DNA of 64,000 nucleotides from Dromiciops gliroides (taxonomy: Eukaryota > Chordata > Mammalia > Microbiotheria > Microbiotheriidae). This document shows positions 22,713-33,690 of this stretch, piece by piece (the first letter of the stretch is position 1; the number at the start of each line of letters is the position of its first letter). The DNA lies in NCBI RefSeq assembly GCF_019393635.1, contig NC_057866.1, positions 278,078,874 through 278,142,873 on the forward strand, given 5' to 3'. The notes beneath the pieces were generated by a model that saw nothing but the letters and a program-made list of their open reading frames with translations, was not told the DNA's origin and searched no databases. Position numbers and translations under genes: made by a program.

Positions 22713-23504
22713 CATTTGCCCCATAGAAGCTGCTGGGATGTTAGTGCATATAAGGGCCTCCCCTGCAGATTTGATCTCTTAGGATCTGGCTTGGCCCAGA
22801 GGGCAGGGAGTGCTGGTACAAGTCTCCCTTGGTCTCTGGGAGAACACCCAAATGCTGACTGGGTGCCGATGGACCTGAGAGTGAGCCAAGCCTGCCGGGA
22901 CCCCAGCCTGGAGCCACGTGCCACACCCTTGGAGGTGCTCACCCTCAGTGAGCCCCAGCTGTCTGTTGGTGGGGGGACAGCTTCACACACTGGGGCTCCC
23001 TGGAAAGGACATGAATTGCATTTCAGGTTTAATGTTCTGTTAAAGGGTCAGGTTAGCCCTGATGTGATGATGATGCGGAAGGCCAGAATGAAAGTGGAGC
23101 TGCCTGGAGATTACTAGCAGTGGGACTCTGAGTGAGTCCCTTCCCACCCCACCCCCCTCAGTTTCCTCCCTTGTAGAATGAGGCCATTGGCCTTGATCTC
23201 TTGGGGGGGTCCTTCCCAAGCTGAATCTGGGGCACCCAGCAGGACTCCCTGTTTGGGGTTCTCCAACAGACTTTGCCTCCCCACTTTTTCCTCAGAGGGG
23301 TGAAGGGAACTTCTTCCTATGGGAGCAGAGCCAGCCACCACTCAGGGGTGCCCAGGAGTGCCAGGTCCCCCAGAGGACATGGAAGTCTCGGCCAGTTCCG
23401 AGGACTGGCGGCCCAGGGACTCGGTCCTTCCAGGACAGCCCATCCCTTGAAAGTACCCTAGGTCTAGAACTGGAAGGGGCCTCCTCATGGGCCACTGGGC
23501 CAGT

Positions 23505-23640
23505 GCTCTCCTTTTACAGGTGAGGAACACGAGGCCCAGAGGGGCTCAGTGACTTTCCCAGAGTCACACAGTCCACAAGTAGCAGAGGAAGGATTTGAAC
23601 ACAGACCCTCTGATATGACTGCAGCTGGCACATGTGCTTA
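23505..23640 (-). repeat. MIR-like CORE-SINE fragment, antisense
   Basis: 'cttttacaggtgaggaacac', 'ccagagtcacacagtccaca' and 'ggatttgaacacagacc' are present. Confidence 0.65.
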
Positions 23641-24517
23641 TGTCACCAGCTTTGGTCAGAGTGCAGGCTCTGTGAGGCCAGGGGTTGGCTCATTCTTTGT
23701 CTTTGTGGTCCCAGCAGCTCGCCCAGTGCCCGCACCCAGACGGTGCTTCCCAGGTGCTTTGCTGAATTGAGTTGAACTGAGGCAAGTCGCTGAGCTTCTT
23801 TCCCCTCCTGAAGGGCAGGCCCTGTGGGTCACTGAACCCTCCCTTGGCACCTTGTGCCCCAGGCTCTGCTGCATGATGGATTTCAATGTACCCTCCATGA
23901 GTGTTGGGTCCCAAATGATACCGTGCACCCAAGACTGTCATGGAGGATATAGACAGCTGGGAAGGCAGCTGGGCTTGGCCGCAGAGAGGCCAGATGAGGG
24001 GCTGGTCCCCCCGAGTTCCGATTTCACCAGTGACACCTCTGAGAGGGGCAACCACGAGGCAAGTGCCCACCCTCATCCCTAGCTTCTTTATCTGCACAAT
24101 GGGGATCATAGCCCTTCCTACCCAGACGGGCTGAGTCCCAACCCCGACGTGTCCAACGGGCAGGAAGCATCTCACAGATGGGGAAGCCCTCAAGTCCTGC
24201 TTAGCGAGGCTGCCGCTCCTTCCCCTGTGGGACCCTTTCCCCCATGCCCCTTGTCCTGCCTGTGGGTCCAAGCAGAAGTGCTCCCTCTTCCCAGCGACTC
24301 CCCTCCAGCTCTTGACGAGATCCTCACGTTCCCCCAGCCTGCTCTTACGTGATCATCCTCAGGTCCCTCACAGAGGGGCGGCCTCTGGGCCCCTCCCAGC
24401 CCGGTCATCCTCCTGACCTTGCTTGGCTTTGCCCCTGTCTGCCCTTCAGTATCTCTGGGTCTGGGGGTTTGCTTTTGCCACGTGATTGTCTTAGCTTAGG
24501 AAGCCACAAATCGCATG

Positions 24518-24890
24518 GGCAGGTAGTGTGGAGAAAGAGGGTTGGCTCTGGCGTGCAAAGACCTGGCTGGGTCCAGATACCCCCTGTTCTTCTCACTACT
24601 TGTGTAACCTCGGGTTAAGTCCCTTCCCTCTCTGGGCCTCATCTTCTCCCACTGTAAAATGGGGGCCTCCACTCTAGAGACATAGCCCAGTGTGGCCTCC
24701 CTCATCTGTAAAATCTGGGTGTTGGACTAGATGGCCCCTGGGACTCCTTCCAGCCCTGGACTGACGAGCCTGTGGCCTCCCAGCGGCTCAGTTTCCTCCG
24801 CTGAACAACAAGGGGTTGGCCCCTGAGGCCCCTCCCAGCTTTAGACCTATGATCTCAGGGCCATCTCACTCGACTAGGCTACTTCCAATG
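24518..24890 (+). repeat. MIR-like CORE-SINE fragments (two)
   Basis: 24518-24665 has 'gacctggctgggtccagata' and 'cactgtaaaatggggg'. 24690-24860 repeats the 3' part ('catctgtaaaatctgggtgt' and 'tggactagatggcccctggg'). Confidence 0.55.
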
Positions 24891-25437
24891 GTCGGTGAAA
24901 TACTGCCACCTTCTGGTGTGTTGTAGGAATGGCCCAGACTCTGGTGGTCTTGGTCAGCCTTGGTGGATTGGGTTTGATGGAAATGGTGCTGCCTTCTGCG
25001 TCATGTGGAGCAGGCAGGAGGTGGAGTTTTCCCATTTTGGGGCTACAAGAGATGATCCTTTGAGATCAATGTCCTTGGGCTGGATCAGCACATCGCCTCA
25101 TGAAACCCTAGCGTCTGCATGTGTGGTGCCGTCAAAGGTCCTGAAACAAAGACTGCCCGAGTCCCGGGATGCCTTGCACTCAAGGCTTCTCCAGCCACGG
25201 CTCCCACGTCCAGACCCCAAAGGCTTGGCCTTTGCTTTCCTCCAAGTCACCCGTCATTCTTGCATTCTTTGGACTGCCATCCTGTCACTGGGTGGGGTGC
25301 GGTTTAAGACCCTCTCTTCCCTGACGGAGAGGGGATAGGGCGCAGCTTTCAGGAAAGAGCACGTATGACCCCCAGGGCTCAAGGACCCCAAATGAAGGAG
25401 CACTGGGGAAGCCCAGCCAGCTCATATGGCCAGATGG

Positions 25438-25812
25438 CTTCCTTCCACTGAACTGAGAAGATGGAGCTCACCTACTCCCCAGAGGCTGCTAAGGGTGACA
25501 AGCAACCATTCACCCATTAATCTGGGGCAGCTGTTGGGAGTGGTCTGGCTGTCAGAGACCACCATGAAGGGGAGCTCACTACCTCCCAAGGAAGCTCTGA
25601 TTGATAGAAAGCTCTCCTCATCTTAAGCCTCGACATGCCTCTTTAGAACTTCCTCCAGTGCTCCTGGTTCTGCCCTTCGGAGCCACACAGAGCAAATCCA
25701 GTCTGACACTTCCTGAGATTGTCCTTCATATATCTGACCACAGCTCCCATCTCTCCCTGAATCTTCTCCTCTCCATCCTAAACAACTCCAATTCCTTCAA
25801 ATGATCAAATGC
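25438..25812 (+). repeat. CR1/L3-type LINE 3'-end remnant
   Basis: 'gggagctcactacctcccaa', 'ctcctggttctgcccttcgg', 'atctgaccacagctcccatc' and 'tctcctctccatcctaaaca' follow the CR1/L3 3' order, as at 12428-12805. Confidence 0.6.
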
Positions 25813-26115
25813 TAGCAAGTTAACCGCATTTATTAAGCGCCATGCTAAGATGCATGCACTGGTGATACAAAGAAAGGCAAAATTAGTCCCTGCTTGCAAG
25901 GAGCTGACATTCCTTTGTCTTTTTAAAATATATTTATGTCTTTTCCCCAATTGTAAAATTTGTAATTGTAAATGTAAAAAAAAATTGACTTTCATTGTTA
26001 AAAATTTTGAGTTCCAAATTGTTTCCCTTCCCCCCATCCCTCTCAAGGAGCTCATTCTAATGGGGAAGACAGCATGCCAAGTACTGAGTGTATACAAGAC
26101 ATATGCAGAGGAAAG
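25813..26115 (-). repeat. Antisense L2 3' end split by an L1 3'-end insertion
   Basis: 25825-25908 ('catttattaagcgccatgct' to 'gcaaggagctgacattc') resumes at 26044 ('aaggagctcattctaatggg'). Between them 25912-26040 is the antisense L1 3' end ('ttttccccaattgtaaaatt', 'tttgagttccaaattgtttc'). The repeated 'caaggagct' at the borders is the target duplication. Confidence 0.75.
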
Positions 26116-26213
26116 GAGTGGAATTGCAGATGGAGGGGACCAGTGGAGGGGGGTGGGCTGCCCCCCTGCTGCCACCACTCCGCAGGCGTAACCAGACTTC
26201 TTGTGCCCTACAG

Positions 26214-26346
26214 CTCAACGCCATGGCCAACCGCGCAGCAGGCAAGGGCTATGAGAATGAGGACAACTATGCCAACATCAAGTTCCAGTTCATCGGCATT
26301 GAGAACATCCACGTCATGAGGAGCAGCCTGCAGAAAATGCTGGAAG
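26214..26346 (+). CDS. MTMR7: MTMR7 coding exon: phosphatase domain (residues ~245-288 + split Val)
   Basis: Forty-four codons plus one base encode LNAMANRAAGKGYENEDNY and on to IENIHVMRSSLQKMLE, then G of a split Val. NAMANRAAGKGYE and the IHVMR strand are diagnostic of catalytic myotubularins. The acceptor is 'gtgccctacag' and the donor 'gaag|gtgagtgagc'. Near-identical to the human segment as recalled. Confidence 0.97.
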
Positions 26347-26587
26347 GTGAGTGAGCCCACCCTCCCCTCCTTCCCAAGCAGCCCGCTGCTGACTGATGGC
26401 TCTCCTGCTCAGGCAAGGCCAGCCCAAAGACCCAGCAGGGCGGGGGACGCCTGGACATGCCTGGGAGTGCAGGGCATCAGCCTCGTCCCTAGCAGGGGCC
26501 CAGGGTCTGGTTGGTTCCCTGGGAATGAGCAGGGTTGGGTCCCTGTGGGTCTAGTACTTTGGTTGGAATAAGAATTTGGAGGCATCA

Positions 26588-26765
26588 TGGGGCTGTGCAA
26601 ACAACTCTGGCTCTGGAGCTGGAGAACCTTTGTTCAAACCCTAACTCTAGTCATAACTAGCTGTATGACCTGGGGCAAGACTACGGGCCTCAGTTTCCTT
26701 ATATGTAAAATCAAGGAGAGCAACTTGGTCTCTGAAGCCCTTTCCAGCTCTAGGTCCTTGGATTT
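26588..26765 (+). repeat. MIR-like CORE-SINE
   Basis: 'ctctggagctggagaacctt', 'ctgtatgacctggggcaaga' and 'tatatgtaaaatcaaggaga' are present. Confidence 0.65.
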
Positions 26766-27184
26766 GTTTGGGTGTGTATTGGATCATGGAATTGTGGGAG
26801 GGCTGATCTGAAAGAGACTCAGGAGGCCTTCTTGGCTAACTCCACCATGACCCTGCTCGCCTTATAGGTACAACACCTGAGGCCCGGGGAGGGGTAGGGA
26901 CCTGCCCAAAGTGCCAGGAACCCAGCAGAGAGAAGAGCCAGCAAAGGGAGGTTGTCCCTGGCGTCTCTGGAAAGGGATGATGCCATTCTACCTAGGGCTG
27001 TCATCTCTCCATGTCCACTCAGGGTCTCTGAAGCTCTGAAGGCACAGCTCTGTCTGTTTGTGCTGGTGTCCCTGCCCCGCAGACTCTCAGAGAGGGGCCT
27101 CTAGCCCAGCCATCCTTGAACAAGAGTCCTTTCTCTGCGGTGTCCTGGTGGGGCAAGTGGCTATTTTGGCAGGAGACCTCCAGG

Positions 27185-27365
27185 GAGGGCCAGCAGGCCC
27201 TACACCTCCCAAGAAGTCCACTCCACTTTGGGCTAGCTCAAATTGTTAGAAAGCTTTTCCAGACTGAAGTTCATTGGATCACTGAACTTAGAATGGGGGA
27301 GGCCATCTTTTCCAACTCTGTCACTTTAAAGATAAAGAAACTAAGGCCCAGACCAAGGAAGTTAA
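27185..27365. repeat. CR1/L3-like and MIR-like traces
   Basis: 27225-27262 'aattgttagaaagcttttcc' resembles the CR1/L3 3' region. 27318-27365 'tttaaagataaagaaactaa' is an antisense MIR-like end. Both are weak. Confidence 0.4.
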
Positions 27366-27381
27366 GTCAATAAGCATTTCT

Positions 27382-27548
27382 CTTTTTTAAATATTTTATT
27401 TTATTTTATTTGTAGTGAGGCAATTGGGGTTAAGTGACTTGCCCAGGGTCACACAGCTAGTAAGTGTCAAGTGTCTGAGGCTGGATTTGAACTCAGGTCC
27501 TCCTGACTCCAGGGCCGGTGCTCTATCCACTGCGCCACCTAGCTGCCC
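27382..27548 (-). repeat. tRNA-derived marsupial SINE, antisense, with 14-bp TSD
   Basis: Full copy with a T-rich reversed tail. 'caataagcatttct' lies at 27368-27381 and 27549-27562. Confidence 0.94.
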
Positions 27549-27917
27549 CAATAAGCATTTCTTAAGTGAGAGTGTGGTTGATGACATGGTGCAGCTCTCC
27601 CTCACTTCAATCCAATTCACATGCATTAATCCTCTGAGAACTGAGGAAGAAAACAACACCCAAATACATAAAGACCACTGACTTGTTAGTCAAAGTTAGT
27701 GTAAAGTTAGACAAAAGAACAAGGAGGGGAAAGATATGGCATGCAGGTGAAACAACTGAAACTTGACATATTCAAACAATTGAGTGATGAGGAAAAATAG
27801 GCAATGGATAGAACAATGGACATTTTCACCAAATATAAAAACTTTAAAGAGATGTTTAAACAACATGATTCAAGTATCATTACAAAGAAACCAAATGAGC
27901 CTCAGAAGGACCTTAGT

Positions 27918-28066
27918 CAGGGGCAGCTATCTGGCGTAGTGGATAAAGCACTGGCCCTGGATTCAGGAGGACTTGAGTTCAAATTTGACTTCAGATACTT
28001 GACAGTTACTGTGTGTTGCTGGGCAAGTCACTTAACCCTCATTGTCTTGGAAAAAGAAAAAGAAGT
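27918..28066 (+). repeat. tRNA-derived marsupial SINE
   Basis: Head 'ggggcagctatctggcgtag', with a body more diverged than average, and a tail of A and G. It sits inside an unidentified A-rich element (27660-28600). Confidence 0.85.
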
Positions 28067-28602
28067 ACCTCAATTAGTAAACTCTCAACTTATTTGTCAG
28101 TCAGAAAGAGGTAGTGGTCAAAGGCAATGCCAGTTTACAGTATAAACTCCTTTATAAAGTATTGCAAAGGATTTTAGTAAATTAGGAACAACGTCCCATA
28201 AAGTGGAAATAATTAGCAGAAGGTAAAAATTTAAAGAAAGCCAGGTGAGAGATTCAACTAAGTCAGTCATTCCAGGGTCATTTAAAGATGAAAATGCAAA
28301 AATGACAACAAACCAAAAAAAAAAATAGAAAAAAGGGAAAAGATGTGAAAAGAGTTTTTACTGTCAGAGTCACTATACTTGGACTTGAACATCACTGTTC
28401 CATATGTGCTTATAGAGGAGATAGAAATGGTGAGAGAAAAGAACACAGATGGGAAAAGAAGCAAGATCAGATCAAGAATATAGAGACAGAATCTGCATTG
28501 GAAGGTGCCCAATTGGGGAAGGTATTGAAGATTTAGTTCATAAGGTATTTGAAGGAGGGAAAAATAGCAACGAAATGGAAAAATGTTTGGAGTGTGCGTG
28601 CC

Positions 28603-28714
<112 letters not shown>

Positions 28715-29059
28715 AACGAAAGAGATTACCATCAACTCATCAGCTACTGCTCTGTATGTCAGTATGATGGCTGGTGTGGATGCTGGGTACTAGCCATAGA
28801 TATAGGAGTGTAGTCAGCCCTCCTGGTTCCTGCTTCTAAAGCTGAGAAGATGGTTAATTACTTACTTAATACATTGTTTGGCCAATAGGTGGTGCTCTGG
28901 CCACCTGAGCTGGTTCTCGAGTTCAATAGAAACCGAGTGACATCATCCAGAATTTGCCCCTAAAGTTCCTGAAAATGTGAAACTCCTCTTTTCTTTGTTC
29001 CCATTGAGTCCCCACTTCCCTCAGACATGTCCCCTCAAGTCATAGGATTCAACAATCAC

Positions 29060-29165
29060 TCCTAAGAGTTATGTGATTTTTAAAAATATTATATGTTATT
29101 ATATTTTCAGATCCGTGTTAACTCCCTCCTTCCTCTGCTCCCTCCACCCCCAACTGGGAAACCAA
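29060..29165 (-). repeat. L1 3'-end remnant, antisense
   Basis: 'tatattttcagatccgtgtt' and 'aactccctccttcctctgct' are the reversed L1 3' UTR, as at 38900-39070. Confidence 0.55.
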
Positions 29166-29360
29166 GAAAAACACAATCTCCTGTTACACACATAGATCAC
29201 CAACTTCTGCACCGGCCCCATGTGCTCCTCCTCCCCCCTTTCCAACACCCTTTCATGTAGAATGTCATTTCTCGAGGGGACTGCCTTACTAACATTTGTA
29301 TGCCCAGTTCTTAGCACAGTGTCTAGTATATGCTAAGCACTTCAAAAATGCTCCCTCACC

Positions 29361-29423
29361 ACTTAACTAGCTGTGTGACCCTGGGCAAGTCACTTAATCT
29401 CCATTGCCCCTCTCAAAAAAAAA
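29361..29423 (+). repeat. 63-bp, strongly 5'-truncated marsupial SINE with TSD
   Basis: Only the 3' part remains ('acttaactagctgtgtgacc' to the A10 tail). A 13-bp duplication 'atgctccctcacc' lies on both sides (29348-29360 and 29424-29436), so the short form is how it inserted and not later decay. Confidence 0.93.
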
Positions 29424-29684
29424 ATGCTCCCTCACCTCTCTCCTCCTGAAGACAGCTGGGAGACCTGGAGTCAGGAAGACCCAGGCCCAAATCTTGCCTC
29501 ATATACTCCCCAACCAATCATTTGTTGTCTGGCATATAATTCATTTCATTTTCTGTGGGGTTTTGGTTTGGTTTGGTTTTGGTGCTGCCCTGCCTAGGGC
29601 CTTCTGTCTCTTACCTCGAAGAAAGTATTCACCATATCTAACTGTGATAATTTACAAAGCTCTGACCTCTTTGCTGAAGCATTT

Positions 29685-29828
29685 TTTTTTTTTAGTGAGG
29701 CAATTGGGGTAAGTGACTTGCCCAGGGTCACACAGCTAGTAAGTGTCAAGTGTCTGAGGTCACATTTGAACTCAGGTCCTCCTGAATTCAGGGCCGGTGC
29801 TCTATCCACTGCTCCACCTAGCTGCCCC
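29685..29828 (-). repeat. tRNA-derived marsupial SINE, antisense
   Basis: Full copy. 'gctgaagcatttt' before and 'ctgaagcactttt' after form the target duplication. Confidence 0.9.
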
Positions 29829-31847
29829 CTGAAGCACTTTTCCAACATATTTTTCACCATTTTCTGCTATCCTGTCTTAGCGTCAGAGTCCCTAAGGAGG
29901 GAAGTCTAATTTGGAGGGTCTTGGTATTGAGTTCTTTGTACAATTTCTTTACCTTCTCCTCTTTGATGAGATCCACTGGTGCCTACACAGCAGTGATTCT
30001 CCTAATGACCTTTTAGCTCCTGCTCATCATAAGATGACAGTGTCTCCAGAAGTGCTATTTTTTGTTGACTTTTATTCAAATCTCCTGTGCTTTTCTCTCC
30101 AAGGAGAACCTGTGAGTTAGTTACCACTTGCTTTGGTCATGTTTTATAAGAGAAAAAAATGCCAGGAGAGTTAATATTCCCTGCCTTTGGCAGTTTGGCC
30201 ATTCACTGGTCATTGTCCCAAAATCTTATGTTTAGTCAAATACTGGTTAATATTTACAGCTGATCTAAAATTTGTGGGATGATTATTGCTCTGAGTGTCC
30301 CCTTCCCTGTCTTCCACTTGGCCACCAAAAGAGTAGAAGAGAGGCTGCCCCGGGCAGAGGGCCGCCTGGCACTTGTCTTGGTCTCAACGCCAAGGCTGCT
30401 GATGTCGCCGGCCAGGATCTTGCTTGCTGATAGAGAACTTTTCAGTCCTTAATTGGGCTACTCTCAGCCCGTGGCAGCCTCTCTCCTGGTGGCCAAGTGG
30501 AAGAAAGGGAAGGGGGCTGAGAGCAATCATTATCACCCAGTAATATGGGCTCTGCTTTCCAGTCTGCTGAAAGCTACCAGTGCTTACCCTCCCTGGGCAC
30601 AGCCTTGAAGAACTCTGGCTCACCTCCTGGCTATCATGGGACATTGGAGAATGCCCTTGGCCAAGATCACTTGATTTTTAGTTCTCAGAGAATCCTCATC
30701 TGTATCTGGTGGGTCTGGTGCCAGGACCCATCTTTGTCTCTGGGCTCTGCTGCAGCCTACTTCCCTCTTACTCCCCTCTCTCCTCACCCTCCAAAACACC
30801 TTTCCAAAGAAGTGAAGCCATCTCGAGGAGAAAAAGCAACAAAGTCGAGTTGTCATGAGCCACGGCGGTGGAGGCAGAACGCACGGGAGGGCCAGCACAG
30901 CCTTTATGGGAACGCGGGAAGAGCATGTTTTCAGAACGGCCCTTGGGGGTCATGCCTAGGGGCTGGGGCTGGGGCTGGGGCTGGGCAGGCCAGCACTGTC
31001 TCCATAACTGATAGGCTTGGAGAAGGTGAAGTGGTTATGCCACAACTAACTGCCTCAAGTCTACACCTCTGCTCCCGCGTCCTGATACAGACGTGACCCC
31101 AGATCCCATCGTCAGTGTCCCGGGCTAGCCGAGCGATGTGTAGACCTCACTGAACCTTTAACCCACCTCAAGTGGGCCTGGGGCTCCTAACGTCTTTACA
31201 GGGACCTCCCCTTCGTCCCGAGTTCTGGGCGGTTTGTGGATGACAGAAAGGGCTCTTGGAGGGGCAGCTGTTAGGGAGGAGCCCCAGCGTCGGGTCCACT
31301 TTGTTTCCGTGCCCAGCCTGCAGCTGTTGTCAGCTCAGCTCTTTAGAGCAAACATTAATAGACTCGTGTCCCCATGGTAGCTGACAACCAGCATGCTCCC
31401 TCGTCAGCAGGTGGGCATGTGGGCCTCTGCTAACAGATGAAGTGGACTTTTGTTCAGTAAAAAGGTGTGTCAATATTGGTCCTGAAGTGGTGCAGGGAGC
31501 GGACAAAGGGGCCTTTCTGCCTGCTCCTGCCCTGACGTGTGCAAACAGACCCAGCAGTTCGGTGCTTCCCATCTCAGGCTCAGGGGGCTCCCACCTGTTT
31601 TTTGGGGCTTAATCATTGGACCGGCTTGGCTTTCCACGTCATCTTGTGACCTAGGCAGGGCGTAGAGGCGTTTCAGTTGCTACTTTGAAAACAAGCTCGT
31701 TAGAAAACATTGGGGGCCCAACTGGCTTCCTATATACATGTTAATACTAGTTTCTGAAATGAAGAAGAAGAAGAAAAAGACAGTGAAATAGGGTGTTACT
31801 TTTAGGGGAAGCATTCGCCTCCATGGCCCAGGTCAGAGCCTGGCTCT

Positions 31848-31985
31848 CCATCAACCAGTCGATCGCTAAACATTTATTAAGTGCCTACTATGTGCCAGGC
31901 ACTGCACTAAGCTCTGTTGATAGAAAGAGACAAAAGACAGTGTCTTCCTTCAAGGAGCTCACAGTCTAATGGCCTGTGGGAGAAA
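31848..31985 (-). repeat. Antisense L2 3' end
   Basis: 'aaacatttattaagtgccta', 'ctatgtgccaggcactgcac' and 'aaggagctcacagtctaatg' are present. One of the best-preserved copies here. Confidence 0.75.
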
Positions 31986-32245
31986 AAAAAGCAGGCAGTG
32001 GAGGGCAGTGGAGGAAACCCTGGATGGAGTTAGAGGAGCTGTGCTGAATCCTGCTCTCTGGCCCTCGGTTTCCTCTTCTGCACAATAAAGGGGGTTGAGA
32101 TGACCTCTGAGGTCCATATCTTCTTTAAATTCTCAGCCTATCTGAAATCCTCTTTCTGCTCATGTCTCAGTCCTTGCTTCTGTAGACTTCCCACTGTCTT
32201 GTCCCAATTGTCAAAGGTCAGCAGCCCCAGCTGGCAGCTTTAGGT

Positions 32246-32403
32246 TTGTGTTTGTGTTTGTGTTTTTACCCAGGGCAATGAGGGTTAAGTGACTTGCCCA
32301 GCGTCACACAGCTAATAAGTGTCAAGTGTCTGAGGCTGGATTTGAACTCAAGTCCTCCTGAATTCAGGGCTGGTGCTTTATCCACTGTGCCCCCTAGCTG
32401 CCC
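32246..32403 (-). repeat. tRNA-derived marsupial SINE, antisense, with TSD
   Basis: Full copy with a GTTT-type reversed tail. 'ctggcagctttag' lies at 32231-32243 and 32404-32416. Confidence 0.92.
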
Positions 32404-32539
32404 CTGGCAGCTTTAGTTTTAATCTCATTCTCCACTCCCTGCCCTGTGGACACAGAGGGTGGGAAGGATCGGGATCTTTTTTGCCCAGCTCCCTGGGCTG
32501 TCCAGGATCAATCCTGAGGATGCTGGGAGAAGGTAGTGA

Positions 32540-32712
32540 CGTCCTTTGTTGTCAAAGAGGACCAATGACATCCTGAAGGGGATGTCCTGACTTGCACATG
32601 AATTGGATCTGAGTGGGTCAGAGATGTAACTAATGGGGGAAGGATTGGCTTTGGTCATGAGGCCATGTGAATGTTTTGGAGTCAAACCAAATGGTGTCTG
32701 AGCATCAACAGA
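32540..32712 (-). repeat. Long marsupial SINE (MAR1-like) fragment, antisense
   Basis: 'tttgttgtcaaagaggacca', 'gatgtcctgacttgcac' and 'gaattggatctgagtggg' match the family at 11698-12005. Confidence 0.6.
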
Positions 32713-33049
32713 GACCGAAATGATGGCAGGAGGCTCTCCAGGGCCACCCAAGCCATCTCAGCTTGTCTGCTAGGGTATAGTGGCTAGAATCTCCTGGGCT
32801 GATAGCTCTTCTGTCAGAGGCACCGTACCTAGATGACAGGAGCCAGGAAGAGTGGCCGTTAAGAACAGGCCTTTTAGGGTGAGAATCAAAGCCCTCTGTT
32901 ATAGATAACTATCTAACTCAGGGTTGAATACTCTCAAGGGACCTGGGTTTGCCTGCAAAGTAAATTTGAGTAATAACAAAAAGTAAGCTAAGAAAGAAGT
33001 CAATTCTTGCTTACCCAAAGCTTTTGTCTTATTATGTTTCTCTGTCTAC

Positions 33050-33498
33050 ACTGCTGGTTCTCAAAGTGTGATCTGTGGAGCCTGGAGACCCTTTCAGGGG
33101 ATCTGCAAGTTCTAACTATTTTTGAAAAAATGCTAAGACATTATTGGCCTTTTAAATACAACCCCCTTTTCTTTTTTTTTTTAATTTTTTTCTGTTTGAT
33201 TGGGTTTTTTTTTAGTGAGGCAATTGGGGTTAAGTGACTTGCCCAGGGTCACACAGCTAGTAAGTATTAAGTGTCTGAGGCCGGATTTGAACTCAGGTAC
33301 TCCTGACTCCAGGGCCGGTGCTCTATCCACTGCGCCACCTAGTTGCCCCTACAACCCCCTTTTCTAACAATATATCTGTGTGTGGCTGAATTTTCTTCAT
33401 ATACTGCAGCCAAACCAACATTATCAGAACACATTGCATTCAGAAGCAGATATGAGAATCTGGCTGTCTTCTATTAAACCAGGCATTCAGGATTTGAA

Positions 33499-33539
<41 letters not shown>

Positions 33540-33690
33540 GATGTCATTCTTCTCACTAAATTTTTCCTTGTTTTGGAAAATAGTTAATTTTCATTAAAAA
33601 TGTTACTTATGTTAATGTAATGAGTATTTTTAAATGAACTAATATTTTAAAATTTATCAATTTTATTTTCTAACGTATGATATGTTGTTG
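33050..33690 (+). mobile_element. Non-autonomous hAT-type DNA transposon remnant (Tip100/Arthur-like), with a SINE inside
   Basis: The left end 'ggttctcaaagtgtgatctg' and 'agaccctttcaggggatctg' and the interior 'gcagatatgagaatctggct', 'gtcttctattaa' and 'attcttctcactaa' match a mammalian hAT family known to me by sequence, although the subfamily name is uncertain. A SINE (33173-33349) and a TA run (33509-33537) interrupt it. No transposase frame. Confidence 0.6.
33173..33349 (-). repeat. tRNA-derived marsupial SINE with 16-bp TSD, inside the hAT remnant
   Basis: Full copy. 'tacaacccccttttct' lies at 33157-33172 and 33350-33365, a perfect 16-bp duplication of the transposon sequence. Confidence 0.95.

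Larger units (their letters stand above)
20027..26213 (+). other. MTMR7: MTMR7 intron, 6.2 kb
   Basis: Holds L2 and CR1/L3 3'-end remnants, MIR-like segments, a 26-bp-unit minisatellite and a long C/T tract, all listed separately. Stretches 20027-20540, 20770-21125, 21300-21830, 22720-23105, 23640-24515 and 24890-25435 show no gene or RNA that I recognise. A run of 13 G lies at 20756-20768. Confidence 0.8.

Noticed and set aside
22297-22782. 161-codon Ser/Pro/Leu-rich open frame
   Set aside because: Product of the C/T tract, with no stops because the tract lacks A. No similarity to a protein.
27415-27681. Recurrent protein-like open frames reading 'LPRVTQLVSVKCLR' and 'SGPPESRAGALSTAPPSCP' (also at 8614, 10983, 14134, 29718, 43385 and elsewhere)
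   Set aside because: They are translations of the antisense marsupial SINE, repeated wherever the SINE is present. They are not a gene family.
30545-31096. 183-codon open frame in an MTMR7 intron
   Set aside because: No splice signals, domain or recognised similarity. GC-rich intron sequence gives such frames by chance.
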